In this document: piece by piece, positions 11,639-24,907 of the stretch
Numbering within the stretch: the stretch's first letter is position 1
Layout of the letters: the number at the start of each line of letters is the position of its first letter
Source: Dysidea avara
Lineage: Eukaryota > Porifera > Demospongiae > Dictyoceratida > Dysideidae
Reading direction: 5' to 3'
DNA length: 64,000 nt
Assembly: GCF_963678975.1 (NCBI RefSeq)
Contig: NC_089275.1
Location: forward strand, 14,911,682 to 14,975,681
Notes under the pieces: model-generated
Told to the model about the DNA's origin: nothing
The model's database searches: none
The model's input: the letters and a program-made list of their open reading frames with translations, nothing else
Translations under genes and position numbers: made by a program

Positions 11639-12957
11639 TGTACATAATAACAATGTGCAGTTGCAAGTTAAAATTTTTGGCTTAAAGTATTGTTATAAAT
11701 GCAGTACAATTAAAAACTAGGATGCTTGCATAGTCCATGTAGCTACAGTGTACATACAGATATGTATCAATATTTTTATAAGTTGATCAGAATCACAAAT
11801 TAATAATGGTTGCAAAATTTGACACTCATACCTTAACTAACTTGTATGTACTATCTAACTTATTAAGAACACATACATAGCTAATAAACACACATGATGT
11901 ACCTCTGTATTAAGAAAACCATTTGTATTCATTTTGATTTAATTGGCACAGAACAAATTTTTGAAAATCTCTTCTACAATTGTCAAAACCTTCTGCCAAA
12001 AACCTAATAAGATGCACTTGTTGCCTTAACAAAACACTTGCAAGCATGGTACTGTGCATGCATTAACTCTAAATAGCACACCCTTGTACTAATATTTCTG
12101 CCGTATGGGTGTCCATGTACTCCAATAACTAGGTTTAATATTCAGTAGTAAACCTCATATATCTCAAAATGTCAACATTTAAATAACTAAGCAGTTTTTA
12201 GCAGCTCTAAATTCTGCTAAAGGGTATGATTTGTCAGGGAGTAGTAACTGTTAATTTTTCTGCAATTTTTGAGCGAAACAAGTTCTTTAACTTTTACACT
12301 GATCATAAGACAGGAATAACAATATTCAGTACTGCTATTTTTGTGTACACAAGAATTGGTTAAACAACGTAAACTATTTATTACTATAGATCTAGAATTA
12401 ATGTGGCAGAAAACATAATACTGACAGTGACAGCTAGCTACAAGCACAAGTGACCATTTTTCAAGCTCTGCTTATAGTGTTTACACTTTATATAAGTAGA
12501 AAACAAATTATAGAGTTTCATGTTCACTTCAATATTTTTACCCTTATATAGCATTCTCAAGTAATGCCAACAAGTACACCATGCATAACCTGGATTTATT
12601 TGACTGTGACAGCCTGTCCATTAAAGGATCACCATGTGATCATAAGATCCAGTTTATCAGTGTCGTAGATAACCATAATGCTATATAATTCTATTTGTCT
12701 GTTATGATGCACAGTACAAATTACATACACATGCTTGTACACCACATGTGTAGCTAAGATGTAATCTAATCACCTAAGAAACAAGTTAGGCACCAATCTT
12801 CATTCCATGAATATCTTTCTCACAGATATGTACTATACATCAGTATGTTCAGCCAACTTTAACATTATCAGTACTGTGCCATGCATGCACACAAAAATCA
12901 CTTTAAGTAAGCAAGCTACAGAAGCTGTATTTACACACATCATACCTGTACCATAAG

Positions 12958-13137
12958 CAGCTTCATGATAGTTTTGACTTTTGAGAAAGCTTCGTCAATA
13001 GGGTTTAAATTGGGAGAATATGGTGGTAGGAAATTAAAAGGACAAGAGAACTGGTTTCTTCAATATTGTGTTTACTGCTAGGCCAGCATGATGAAAAGGT
13101 GCATTGTCTAAAATGACAACACTATGACTGTTATGGC
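12958..13137 (-). mobile_element. IS630/Tc1-type (DDE_3) transposase fragment
   Basis: Minus-strand translation gives HNSHSVVILDNAPFHHAGLA, then, after a one-base frame change and a stop, LPPYSPNLNPIDEAFSKVKT. These are the second catalytic aspartate block (LDNAPFHH) and the third acidic block (YSPNLNPIDEAF) of the DDE_3 superfamily transposase, in the right order and spacing. The N-terminal helix-turn-helix part and the first aspartate are missing. The fragment is absent from the corresponding place in copy B of the duplication (about 30640), so it entered copy A afterwards or was lost from B. Confidence 0.75.
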
Positions 13138-14500
13138 CATCAAAGGGTTTTAGAACATAGCTATAAGTACTATACATAGTGGGTACTTAACTTTTATTAC
13201 AAAACAAATTACAAAACAATGATGGATAAAACATTGGACAAACTAGTCTGAATTACAGTGTAATGCTGAGCACTGACAGCAACAAAATTTATGCTAAAGA
13301 TGTAGTAATATATGCAGCATATAGCTAGTTGGTTTATTTTGTATTCTATCGCCATTAAATTAAATATGACGTACAATTTGTAGAATAGATTACCAGTAGA
13401 GCCAGAGTGTCCAGGCGTGTCTATACCACTGAAGTAATTAACAAATTTACAAATGCATTTTTGTGTATATTATACTACACTATACAAATGAACTGAGTAC
13501 TCGCAATCTAAGCTAGCCAGGTGGTTGGCATATCCACACAACAAACACAATACAGTACTTACAGTGTACACAACTAGACATGCAAATGGCAAGGTGTGGA
13601 TTTATTTATCATTACGTAACCATACAATAAGCTACAATTAGTAGACAATTTATTTACCCTACTGTTATGTGATCAGGTCTAGCAAGCCTAACACACATGT
13701 ACCCAACTTAAGTAATTGTCCACTACATCATGTATCAGTAAGTAACATTGTATACAACTTTTTGGGTGGAAAGGTTTTATTAATGGATAAGACAATAATT
13801 TCAACAGTTTTAGTATGAGTATCACTTGGATTCCACACTGAATCCTCCACAGTGTATACGATATCCCTGTATGTATACAATTTGATTTGGGTGAGATTTA
13901 GGTTTTCCTGCAAGCTGCAATTAATAACAACAGGATGAGGTGGATTGATCATCTGACCAAGAGTTCAATAAAATTTCACAGTCACATTTAGAAACAAACT
14001 ATACCAGACAAAACATGTTGTAATTATTCCCATAATAGGGAATATAAACCATTAATATAAAATGACATGTGCTGATGGCACTGACTGGTCCATTAAAGTT
14101 TCGTTGATTAGTTTCATAGTAGTTATTCCTACACTAATAAACTATAGAGGATGATCCTTACAATTGTGTGGTTGCTTGATACCATCTTTGACATTTGGGT
14201 ATGTGCAGATATACTCTAAGTATGTATATACATGTAATTATATAAGTATACTTGATCAATATAGAGCTTCAGATTATTCCCTGGTAACCCATGACAAACA
14301 ATCATCTAACAGATCCGCAGTAAGTATATGCAATACAGCAATTCTATCAACCAATACACTTTATGTACTGCGTCAAATTCCCACCCAACTAAGTAGAACT
14401 TGTAATAGTTCCAGTAAAGGACCCACTGACTACAATTCTACAATGCCTGCTAACATAAGGATCTGTAAGAGTTGGACCACTAACACATAGCATTTTTTAA

Positions 14501-15907
14501 ATATTATTCTGAGTGTGTGCAAAAGCAGCAACCTTGGTAAGGGGGTGGTGGGATACCAATACAGTGTTTACTACTAAACACTGGTTAACAGAAATGCGAG
14601 GCACCTAGGGGTGTTACAACTCCCAGATTGAGGTGTATACAGAAGAACTTTAGGATGCCACAATTTACAGAGACGTATTCTCTTTATGGTATATAAATAA
14701 CATCCAGGAGTGTTTGGTTAACATGTTATGGATATAATGGTGTTTCAAAAATCAACATACAAATAGTGTCCCTAAAGGAAGTGCCAGAAAAACAGCACTT
14801 ATAACACCTCTAAAGGTGTTTACCAAACTGTCCATTTTTAACAGTGTAATCTGCGTATACTATAACATCAATTCTTTTGAAAAATGCCTGCGGTTATTTT
14901 CTTCTTGACCTCTGCAGTACTGCTATCTCAATATAGCCTACACAGTGTGTATAGTGGCGGGTATAGGGGGGTTGTAATGGTTTCTGCTGAAGCCCCCTCT
15001 GAAAATAGTACACGTGCCCCAAATTTATATACGATTCATGTGGGTGATAAAATCACCAACTGTCATGCATAGTGTATTATTACATTGGGACCTACCAACC
15101 TTCATACTTTTACCTTTGAAATCAGTGAAAATGCCATTACAACGTTTAAGCATATTAAGCGCCTCTAAAATAATTATCATTTTAACTAGTACAAGTACTG
15201 TTTTGTCTCAAAACTTTCTGCAAAGGCCAGATTCCAGTATGAAACAATGTTGTGGAGTGATTTTTACTGATTCATTGCTAGCTAGTTTAAGTTTTAGATC
15301 TAAGTAGCCACCAGGCCACTGAGCTATCCAGGCTGAGTTAACATTCACCCCAACTGAATTATACACTTCTCAGTCTGGGATCACAGTTATTAAAAACTTC
15401 CTGAACCTGAAACCCCCTCTGAAAATTCCTAGAACTGCCACTGGTGTGCCATGAATATTAACAAGCTTGAAATGCTGACATGGCACGGAATATAGTCCAT
15501 TATGCTTAAAAAATGCAAAAATATCACTAGAGTTTATATCAACTGTCACACTATTGTACAGAATTGTGATGGTACATGATTGGTTAGTTTATCTGTCTCC
15601 ATGGTACCTGTTACCATGACTACATGTATAGTCGTCCATTCGATGGGGAATGTACCTTTTCCACAGGAACAGTAAGTGTTACAGTGTTGTTAAGGATCAC
15701 ATGACCTCTTCTGTGTAACAACTACTCAGAGCAATTGTGTGATTTGATTGCTCAGTGATAATTGTACAAATGGTACCAAGTTAATTATATACTGATTAAA
15801 TGGAACATGTACACATTGTGAAGATTGTAATCAGTAATGCTTGTACCCACTTCAGAGGCGTAGCTGACTTACACTGCATGCACTTTCATCAGTGATCATG
15901 CAACATA
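14501..15907. other. spacer with one hAT-like element
   Basis: No host gene was recognised. The open frames 14884-15072 and 15014-15307 lie largely inside the element at 14951-15443. The remainder is AT-rich sequence with nothing further to call. Confidence 0.45.
14951..15443 (+). mobile_element. short hAT-like element, about 490 bases
   Basis: The left end TAGTGGCGGGTATAGGGGGG pairs with the right end whose complement is CAGTGGCAGTTCTAGGAATT. The segment CCCCCTCTGAAAAT occurs near both ends. The flanks GTGTA and GTGTG agree at four of five bases, compatible with an aged 5-base duplication. The interior does not encode a transposase. Confidence 0.45.
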
Positions 15908-17820
15908 TTATTATTATTATAGGTAATAATTGTAGAACTCACATGAGTGAGTATGTTACAATAGGTGTAATAATTTAGGCTAAGTTACAATCTAGTGTTA
16001 TTTAAATGTTCCTTAAAAGTATCTAAATTGTTATAATTTATAGTATCTATAGATAGATTGTTCCATAATCTAATTGATGTAGGAAAGAAGCTGTACTTGT
16101 ATGCGTCAATAGCTGTGTCTGGCTGTATAAATTTAAGGTCACTGCCCCTGGTATGCCTTGTTCTACGTATGTGTTATATAGCTAGGTAGTGAGACATCCA
16201 CGCTACTATGAATAATTTTGTGCAACATTTGAAGTCTTAGATGTTTGAAGTGTTGTTTCTCCATGGTATTCCAATTAAGACATAATAACATGTTTGATAC
16301 ACTGCTAGTTTGGTAATAATCATGCATCACAAAATGAGCTGCTCGTCTTTGTACAGACTCCAGTTTGTTAATTGACTGTCTGCTATTATATGGTGCCCAA
16401 GGCTGAAGCTGTAGCTGCATGTTCCAAAGTGGATTTGACATAATATGTAGATACAGATCTTCTTTGATTTTACGTGAGCAGTTAGCAAAATTTCTCCTTA
16501 CAAAACTTAATACAGTTTGCCTTTTTGCACGCATTGTCCACGTGCTGGTTAAAAGATAGTAGTCAATTGATATGGCACACTCGACCATAGTAAGTTGTTT
16601 TCCATGAAGGGTGTAATTAGTATGTACTGGGGTTTGTTTAAGAGTTATTGATATAACCATACATTTATCGATGTTGAAAGACATTTTCCACTCTTTCTCC
16701 CATAGTTCCAAAAGTTGCAGGTCGTCTTGCAAGGCTCTAACATCTGTAAAACTGTCAGTTTTCCTATATAGCATGCAGTCATCAGCGTATAAGCGACAAA
16801 TAGAGCTTAATTCCTATACAATATCATTTTTATATATAAGAAATAGAAGAGGACTTAGCACAGAGCCTTGTGGGACACCACTTAAAACATTACAGAGGTG
16901 GAGGTGCATCCACCACACACAACACTCTGTGTACGTCCAGTCAGAAAAGTTGTGATCCAGTTTAGTATATTACCTCTAACTCCATAATAGTTCAATTTTA
17001 GAAGTAAGTGACGGTGTGATACTTTGTCAAAAGCTTTACTAAAATCAAGTAAAATCATGTCTGTTTGGCTTTTTTGATTTAAATTGTAAGTTAGATCATG
17101 GATTGTTTGCAATAACTGTGACTCAGCAGAATGCCGTTTCCGAAATCCAAATTGCATGTCTGATAAGATATTATTTGATTCTATGTGTGACATGATATTG
17201 CTGTATATAATATGTTCCATGACTTTACTACATATGCTAGTAAGAGACACTGGCAGATAATTTGATGGGTCCGTTCTGTTTCCTTTTTTGAACAGTGGGC
17301 AAATTAAGGCTTTTTTCCATTCTGATGGTACTGTACATTGATTTAAGGAGGCAGAAAAAAGTAGCTGGAGACAAGGAGATACCTCAGTTGCTAGAACTTT
17401 CAGTAGTTTGGTAGGGATGCAGTCAGGACCTGAAGACTTGGTGGGATCGAGATCATTTAGTAAGGTGGCAATACCAGATAAATCAAATTCAACAAAAGAA
17501 ATATCTTGATATGGACTATCTCCCATGTGTGGCAACTCTGAACCGTCATCCCTAGTAAACACTGACGAAAATTGCTCATTAAGAATCTCAGATTTGATCT
17601 GATTGTCAGTATAGTTGGTGCCATTCTTGTGCAGTGCTCCCAAGCCACAATAATCTGTTCGTAATGATTTGATATGTCGAAACAGCCGTTTCTTCTTGCC
17701 ATTTTGATACGGGTCATATATGGTGTTAAACATGTAGCTATTTCCTAAATGCTCTTCGGTATTCCCTTTGCATGGTCTTCAGTTTTAAGTTCCTTATAGC
17801 ATGACCAATCATCACTTACT
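15908..17820 (-). mobile_element. 5'-truncated CR1/jockey-like LINE
   Basis: Minus-strand frames carry a non-LTR reverse transcriptase: WKKALICPLFKKGNRTDPSN, YLPVSLTSICSKVMEHII, LLDFSKAFDKVSH, then SGVPQGSVLSPLLFLIY and LYADDCMLYRK, with the catalytic YADD intact. The C-terminal region (LESVQRRAAHFV, LRLQMLHKIIH) ends at 16163. At least one frame change near 16890 and one stop just before the YADD block break it, and another frame change lies near 17750. The endonuclease is missing. The 3' end carries an ATA-repeat tail around 15908-15925. A short copy of the same 3' end lies at 48269-48614. Confidence 0.85.
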
Positions 17821-17829
17821 ACACACAAT

Positions 17830-18224
17830 GCAACCATTAGCGATATACACATTATCCTACGAGTGATCACTTTGCCGGATTGTCATTGGGAGGGAATATA
17901 TCGAGAGGCGGGATGGTCCCGAGAGTCTACAGCTTGATTCAGCAGGCGCGAGCAGGTAAGTAGTGACTAATTCAGATTCGCAAGGGGGTGTCGCTTAGGT
18001 ACGCGCTGTAAGTAGATCTGCGAGTGCGGTCAAAGTCTTTTTCGCTGTGATCGGTGAGTCTTTTCCCCCAATCTTTGACCTGTGACCGCGATATATTATA
18101 CTCTGATATCAAAATTTTCGATTGTGGGTTGGATATTTTTACCCTTGTGGTCGCAAATCTACCTACAGTGAGTACCTGTGTGTCAGTCACCCCCTTGTTA
18201 TCTATTTGATAGAAGAACAAGACG
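17830..18224 (+). promoter_or_regulatory. NLR promoter and 5' leader with a probable leader intron
   Basis: This 395-base gap between the LINE and the NLR start is less AT-rich than its surroundings. A strong donor (GCAG then GTAAGTAG at 17955/17956) and an acceptor after a pyrimidine-rich tract (TATCTATTTGATAG at 18199-18212) would remove an untranslated intron and leave the ATG at 18225 a dozen bases into the second exon. No TATA box was identified. The leader splice is inferred from consensus sites only. Confidence 0.35.
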
Positions 18225-21200
18225 ATGGCTAGTGGGGAAATGAGCTTGCAGGAACAGAAGAGAGTGTTGACTAACAACCATAAATTTATTGTTGATAATC
18301 TGGACGCTGACGACGTGATTGACGAGCTAATTCAGGAGGAGATGATAGGCCGTTATGCCGCGCAACGGGTACAGCTGGTGAGGATGAGTAGAGTAGACAA
18401 GAATAAAATTATTGTTGATCAACTAAGTATCGCTGGACCAGGTACTCTGGAGAAGTTTTGTGAGATTTTGAAGAGGAACAAGCGACAAACGTTCATAGCT
18501 GAAGAATTGGAGAAATGTAGTAAGAAGCCGTAAACATTACAATATCATTTGTACCAAAATTTTCATATTCTTACCTCTTGTTTGTATCCTACAGGTGTCC
18601 GTTCAACTACTAACAAATGTCCTATAGTAAAGTACGGTCCAGTAGGTATTAGCAGATTACAAGCGAGGTATCTCACATACTTGTCCACTGACTGGCCACA
18701 TTATTATGTTCGACTGGCTCTGGTGAAAAGAGAAAAGGTGACAAGAGCAGATAAGAACTTGGAAGAGATCACAAGATTAACATTACAAGGACAAGTTGAT
18801 GAAATATTGTTGAAGAAGGAACAACTTGGTGAGCTGAGGGACATCTTCCACTACCAGAATAAACCTTGTCCTCGACTGATACTAATAATGGGAGGCCCAG
18901 GTGAGTATTACAAAGTATTAGTATAGTGATGTATTATGAGTTATGCAGGTATAGGCAAGACAACCCTTGCCAATGAGATCTGTGTGAAGTGGGCTAAGAG
19001 GGATGGGTTTTTATCTGAGGACTTTGATATTGTGATCTTGATACCATTAAGGTCAGTCCAACAAAGGTCAATTGAAGAAGTGATGACGGAGCACATTGGA
19101 GAGGAGACATACAAGCAAGTGAAGAAGTCAGCAGGTAGCAGATGTCTAGTGATATTGGAGGGATTGGATGAGATGGCAGCTGAACATCGGGAGAGTGATC
19201 CATTTTTTGTACGCCTGGTAAAGGAGTGTACATTGTTGGAGAAAGCCATAATAATAATTACATCAAGACCACATGCTTGTGAGAAGCTGGATGCAGGCAG
19301 GAGAGTAGAAGTGGTAGGATTTGGTAAAGAAGAAATCCGAGAGTTTGTGGAGAAGTCATTTACCAACAATGTGAAAAATGTTGAGGAGTTTTCACAGCAG
19401 TTGAAGGAGTATCCTCATTTAGCAAGTTTGTCATATGTTCCTATGAATTTAGAGATGATAGTTGATATATTTGAGTGTAGTGAGAAGAAGCTTCCATCCA
19501 CCATTACTCAACTGTACCGACTGTTCATTGTGATGACACTAGAAAGACAATTTAAGAAGGGGAATGAGAGGAAACTAGTGTGTTCATCTGTAGCAGCAGT
19601 TAATAGTATTGAGGGGAAATTGTGTAAAGTGTTAGCAGGTGTGCCCAAAGAAGCAGTGAGAACAGTATTGTTATTGTGTAGGCTAGCGTATCATGGTTTC
19701 TTTGACTGGTACTCTGAAAGAAAATGGACTAAGTGGAAGGATCCAAAGATCATCTTTACTGTGGCAGACCTGAAGGAGTGTGGTATAGAGGTGACAGCTG
19801 ACTGGGACGGGTATGGTCTTTTCAAAGCTACACACACTCGTCAGTTACCCACTAGCACTATTACATACACTTTTTCACACTTAACCATCCAGGAGTTCTT
19901 GTGTGCTGTTTATATTTCATTATTATCACAAGAAGAGCAGCAACATCTATTGAGTAAACACTTTAGTAACTATCCTAATGTGTTCATATTTTTGTGTGGA
20001 GTAATAGGAGTAGTGTCCAGTGAAATGTTCCAGTTTGCATTTTTTGGAGAATGTAGTGATTGTATAACAGCAGTAAAGTGTTTGTATGAGAGTCAACAAA
20101 CTAGTCCACCTCAACTAGTTATACCCATCAGATTGGAGATAAGAGGCAGTTTACTACCTTATGACATTGTGTGTATCTCCTATGTGATGTCATGTTATCC
20201 AGTTTCAGAGTTGCACATGATTGAGTGTCACATTGGAGACAAAGAAGCTGAATTGTTGGTAAAACATTACCCCAGCAAGGACGCTACACTACTGGAAGTA
20301 TTACACCTAAGGCACAATAACAATCTCACTATTGATGGGCTGGTACACATAATGAAGATTGTGAAGACAAGTAAGCCCCACTATTAGCTGTTGATACACA
20401 GAGTGACCATTATGTGCTAAGTGAATTGACTACACCTCACCTCACTGTACGTGTCTGTGATGTCTTGTGCTATCATTACAGGTAGTGCCTCATTAAGAGT
20501 GCTAAAATTTCGTGTTAATCCTAATATTGGTGATGATGGGATATCATTAATATCAAGTGAACTCCAATACAATAACATTCTGACTGAGCTAAGGGTACCA
20601 GTCTGTGGATTAACAGCAAAAGGTAGTGTGTGTAGACTGGTAGTGTTTGGGATTACAACAGATTGTGTTGTGTGGTTTCCTTAATTATTACTGTTATAAT
20701 CACTACAGGTGCCATTTGTATCAGTGAAATGTTGGGAAAGTATTCACTACAAGTCCTTGAGATGACAGGCAACAATATCGGTAACAATGGCATCACAACC
20801 ATTGCAGGAGCACTTTGTAATAGTCATATTAGTGAATTGTATATTAGTGATTGTGGCATTACCCTTACTGGAGCAAGATCACTTGCAGCAGGATTACTAG
20901 TCAACAACAGTATTAGGATATTAAATGTGTCGGGTAATTCCATCGCTGTAGAAGGAGCTTGTCTGATATTACAGTCAGCTGTGGACAACGGCATCTGTCA
21001 AGAAGTTGTTATTTATGATAAGGGGTTCGGTAAACTAAGGGGTGATGAAGACTACCGGAATGATGATGAAGTGAAGAGGATGATGATAATATTGGAACAG
21101 AGAAAGATACAAGAGGTAATAAGAGGTTGTGCTACATGTTGTAATACAGATTGTAATGGTAACAGACATCAAGACTAAAAGAGACTACAGAGCAGGTGAA

Positions 21201-21478
21201 TGATGAAGAATATGTTACATGCAGTGAAGATGATGATCAACTTGTAAGACAAGAGGTTGTGTTGTGTTGTGTGATGTACATATTGATTACTGTTATGGTA
21301 ACAGCAATTACAACAAGAGAACACACAACTCAACAATACTAGTAGTGAAGATGATGATCAACTTGTAAGACAGGAGGAGATCACAGGTAAGAGGTTGTGT
21401 TGTGTGATGTAATAATGAGTTACCATGACAACAGGTCAGAATGTCCAGGTGAATAGTGGAGTATCCAGGTATGGGTGA
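18225..21478 (+). CDS. NOD-like receptor: CARD-NACHT-LRR
   Basis: Exons are 18225-18519, 18595-18900, 18949-20370, 20482-20622 and 20709-21115, then probably 21305-21386 and 21435-21478, with an optional 30-base exon at 21166-21195. All junctions are GT-AG and keep frame, giving about 898-908 residues; reading through exon 5 instead stops at 21178 (877 residues). Exon 1 encodes a helical death-fold domain best read as a CARD. NACHT follows: Walker A GGPGIGKTT near residue 198 (split by a 48-base intron), Walker B LVILEGLDEM near 267, sensor IIIITSRP, and a winged-helix region with FSHLTIQEFL. The C-terminus holds ribonuclease-inhibitor-like leucine-rich repeats (LQVLEMTGNNIGNNGITTIA). Family knowledge: cytosolic innate immune sensors that oligomerise through NACHT; large NLR families occur in sponges. 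The ligand is unknown. Confidence 0.9.
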
Positions 21479-21636
21479 ATGTGTCACTGTTTTCATGGTA
21501 ATTGCTGTTGTAGGACATGTCACTATAAAAACTGCAGCATTATATAAATGGACCACTCCCGTGTGAGCTACACTATTAACAGCTACTAAAATATTAACAT
21601 GTTTTAAGTAATTTACAATTATAATGGAGCAAGTAC

Positions 21637-22010
21637 AAGGAGAAAATTAGGAATTTTAAATTTGATTAGGGATCATAGTGGAAAGAAAAAGTAGTGAAAC
21701 AGGGAAGATTGCCTACACCTGCAGTAATGCTAGTGGACATTCAATGCCTAATTCAGACTATGCCTTGCATAAATGATTTAGGGATTGAATGTCCACTAGT
21801 ATATCTGCAGGTGTAGGCAGCCTTCCTTGTTTCAATAATTTTCTTTCCATGATCTCTAATTGAACTTAAAATTCCTAATTTTCCTTGTACTTGCTTGTTT
21901 ACCTGTTGTAACATTATTATTACTGGTGAACCGGTATCTATCGACATCTAAAGAAAGAATGGAACAGGACTTGGTGTTTTATCTCATGCCCATACCCTAT
22001 TTCCTGGTGC
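21637..22010. mobile_element. foldback element of the AAAAAGTAGTGAAACA family
   Basis: AAATTAGGAATTTTAAATTT at about 21646 pairs with AAAATTCCTAATTTTCC ending near 21890. TACACCTGCAG and GTGGACATTCAAT in the left arm likewise pair with ATTGAATGTCCAC and CTGCAGGTGTA in the right. The sequence from 21885 to about 22010 (TTATTACTGGTGAACC, AAAGAAAGAATGG) continues outwards into the inverted repeat shared with 56200-56310 and 43470-43560. It therefore looks like a small deletion derivative of the larger family at 52230-56490, with one arm shortened. Confidence 0.6.
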
Positions 22011-24899
22011 TTCGAGGGCAGATTTGGGGGGGGGGGGGGGGGGGACTGCATGGGGAGCTACCCAGTACCAGTGTAATTGTATCTTATGCATGCATACATA
22101 AGCAATGAAAATAAGATAGAAAGAGTAAGGGGAATAACTAACTTCTTCTAAGAATTAGCAAGAGGGGTTCAAAATTATGCATTGGGAGTAAGACTTAATT
22201 TATAGCTGCTAAAAATTGAAATACTCTAATAGAACAGTCAACTACTCTAATAGGGCATCCATCTATATAAGACCAGTGTGTAAGCTGAAATTAAAACTAT
22301 TCATCTTGACCTGTGCACTGCTATCTTACCATTGTGCCAACTGTCCTCCATACTAATTGTTTAAAATTAAAAATTTATAGTTACTTTTTATGTACTGAAT
22401 CATATGAAACATCAATTCAATAATTCTTGAAAATATATTCTAAAACAACATATTATAGAGGGTAATTTAAGATACAAGCTTGAATCATGAGTTAAACTGC
22501 TTCCTCTTTCAAATAAAAAGTAGTATCTCTATTAAAGCTACAGTGTCGGAGAGCTGCACCCTCACTTTCATGCTACATTTATCTAAATCTCTATTTAAAA
22601 TACAGTTGTACCACAAACACAATGTGACCACTGTATATAGGTATCCTTTGTATACTTGTATGTAATATATAATATAGTTCTTTATCAACATAAGCAAAGA
22701 AAGTACTGTAAATCCTCCTAGATACTCTACAATGACCGCATTACCATAAATGATTCTAAAGAGGGAATTTCCCTTCCCTGGTGAAAATATATTTGTAACA
22801 TATATTCAGTGGATGCGGTTTGCATTCTTTTAGTGTTATCAGTGTCAATTTAAGCTACAACCTCCGGGGTTTTCACTCCCTCACCACTTGAAAATCAACT
22901 TTTAGCTCAAACCATACTGCAGCATTTATACTGTCAGTGTGCAAAGGAGGGTTAGTTGTGGCCATGTGAAACCTAGTTGTATATGTAAATAACTTTGGAA
23001 TAGTTGTAGTCAGATTGAGATAGCAACTTGCACCACAGAACAGTGGCACAAAGTTAAAATTATGTACATGTGCATTTTAAATATCTACATGTGATAAAAT
23101 GACCTCAAGATCCAATCCTGTGTTTCTGAAAATTTCTTCTTCCTCCACCATTTGACCTCACAATTCAGTCTAATCATGGTGTATATATAGCTACTCTTTA
23201 TTCTGTTTGGCAGTCCACTATATACATTGCCTTAACACAGTACAGCGTAGTTCTGTTTATTACTTAAAATTGTTCTCAACCGATTATATAACTCCATCTT
23301 GTACCCACTATGTAGTTCTTGAAATTCTTCCAGATTTCAACCTCTTTTCACAATCATTTTTATTTTTAGTACAACATTTAGTTTAAAATAGTTTCTAGAT
23401 TCAACCTGAGATAGCTGTTTTCCAAAATTTCATGGGAGAGCATGCTCCCAGAATCCCTAGCTGGAACATGCTACACATCCTGAGCATGTACATGAGGTAC
23501 TCCTCTGACACTTAACCACACAACCCTCTCCTTATATTTACTTTGTGGACATTTACAATATAGTTTGAGCCATCCATGAGACTAAAGCATAATATTATAC
23601 TACACAATGGCAAATTTGTTTACATGTGCAGCCAGCTGATACAAGAGTTCATAATTTTATAAAGGGGATTATAAGGAACTCTTGATAATAATACAAAGGG
23701 ATATTTTATTTATTTATTTATTAAGGCTTTACAGAAATTAAATAAATAAATAAATAAAGGGATATTATTATGAACTCTTGCTGATACCCATTTCTCTCCC
23801 TTTCTGTTCTTTAAGATGCTATATAACTATTGTGAGTCACTTAAACAACGTGACATATCATTTTAAAATCAAAATTATTACCAAATTCAATCTCTGTCAG
23901 TAGACTAAATTTGCAAAAAAAATTCCTCTGTGTGTGTGGGATGGGGGTATGCCCCTAGATCCCCTAGATAGAGCATGCTCGACATGCTGAGTGTGCTTTG
24001 CACACTACTAGTTGTTTCAACCAGTTGTCGCTTTTCTTACCCACCCATTATAAATGCCCCTGTTAGTATCCCTTTCTGAAATCCTAGATCCACTCCTGCA
24101 TGGACCTGCACTGCATTTTATTTAGAGTACCAATGGAAACTACCAACTATAAAATAATTGCTTATATTTTTACTGGTTACTAAGCTATTTTTCTACATGT
24201 ATAATTGTGTTATGTAAGTACAGCGTCAATTTTTTTGTGCTAAAAGTCCTATTGCAATTAAACAAAGAAAAGTTCAGAAAGAAATATATCAAATAGCAAC
24301 TTTTGGTCTTGCAAATGCACAGTAAATTCAAATGGATCAATTCAACCTCCATGGGTAAATTTAAACTACAAACCTTTTTGTTAAAATGACCATCTAAAAG
24401 TGGTTATAGCTAGGGTAGGCTTTTGGACTAAATCGGTCAAAATAACTAGGGTAGGTCAATATAACTGTTCACTTAGGATGTCGAAACAACATATCTGGGT
24501 AATTTCAGTGTGTATGGTCAAGTCTACTATAGCACAGATTAGATGACCAGCTATGTGGTTAAATGTACAGTACACTGGCCGTTATAACATTTGTGTTACA
24601 TCCCACAATCAAAAGTGAACATGGAGAACATAGGTTTTATATACAATTTGAAAACTCTATAAGATCAGGTATGTTTAAAGTATTAAGATGCAGTATGTAA
24701 CAATTATTGTGAATATGTGTCATAGATAGATTAATGTATGTTATTACTAGTGATGACGGACTTGTTAATTAATGTAAACAAACAAATAAACAAATATTTT
24801 GTGATGTGAGTTAATATTACCACAGATGGTTAAAATAACCATGATGGCAAGGTTATTTCAAACACTTGGCTAGAGGTTGAAGAGACTTCAGGGCATTTG
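22011..24899. other. gene-free spacer with hAT-like fragments
   Basis: A G-run start like an hAT left end (GGGCAGATTTGGGG) lies at about 22018. A right-end-like sequence (AATCCTAGATCCACTCCTG) lies at about 24083-24101, with core fragments near 23440 and 23940-24000. They may be the two ends of one decayed 2-kb element, but no matching target duplication was found. A copy of the dispersed TCTAATAGA motif lies at 22221-22262. No coding exon was recognised. Confidence 0.45.
23636..23785. repeat. small foldback with ATTT/AAAT core
   Basis: CAAGAGTTCATAA near 23643 pairs with TTATGAACTCTTG near 23767, and an ATTT run (about 23705-23722) pairs with an AAAT run (about 23740-23757). It is probably a miniature foldback element of about 150 bases whose core is a paired simple repeat. 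Confidence 0.5.
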
Positions 24900-24907
24900 G
24901 GTAATAG

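Larger units (their letters stand above)
10740..14500 (+). repeat. segmental duplication, copy A flank
   Basis: Non-coding sequence upstream of the copy-1 secreted-protein gene that reappears in the same order and orientation beside the gene remnant at 26873-27057. About 10740-12955 corresponds to 27850-30640. About 13370-13735 corresponds to 37545-37920. The sequence around 13820-14160 corresponds to 38975-39155, and 14175-14480 to 40560-40830. Differences are scattered substitutions plus element insertions private to one copy. In copy A these are the MITE at 11111-11638 and the transposase fragment at 12958-13137. No host coding exon was recognised within it. Confidence 0.75.

Noticed and set aside
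16671-16955. Plus-strand frames inside the LINE
   Set aside because: Antisense shadows of the reverse transcriptase.
18941-19369. 142-residue antisense frame under the NACHT exon
   Set aside because: A shadow of the NLR coding strand without independent features.
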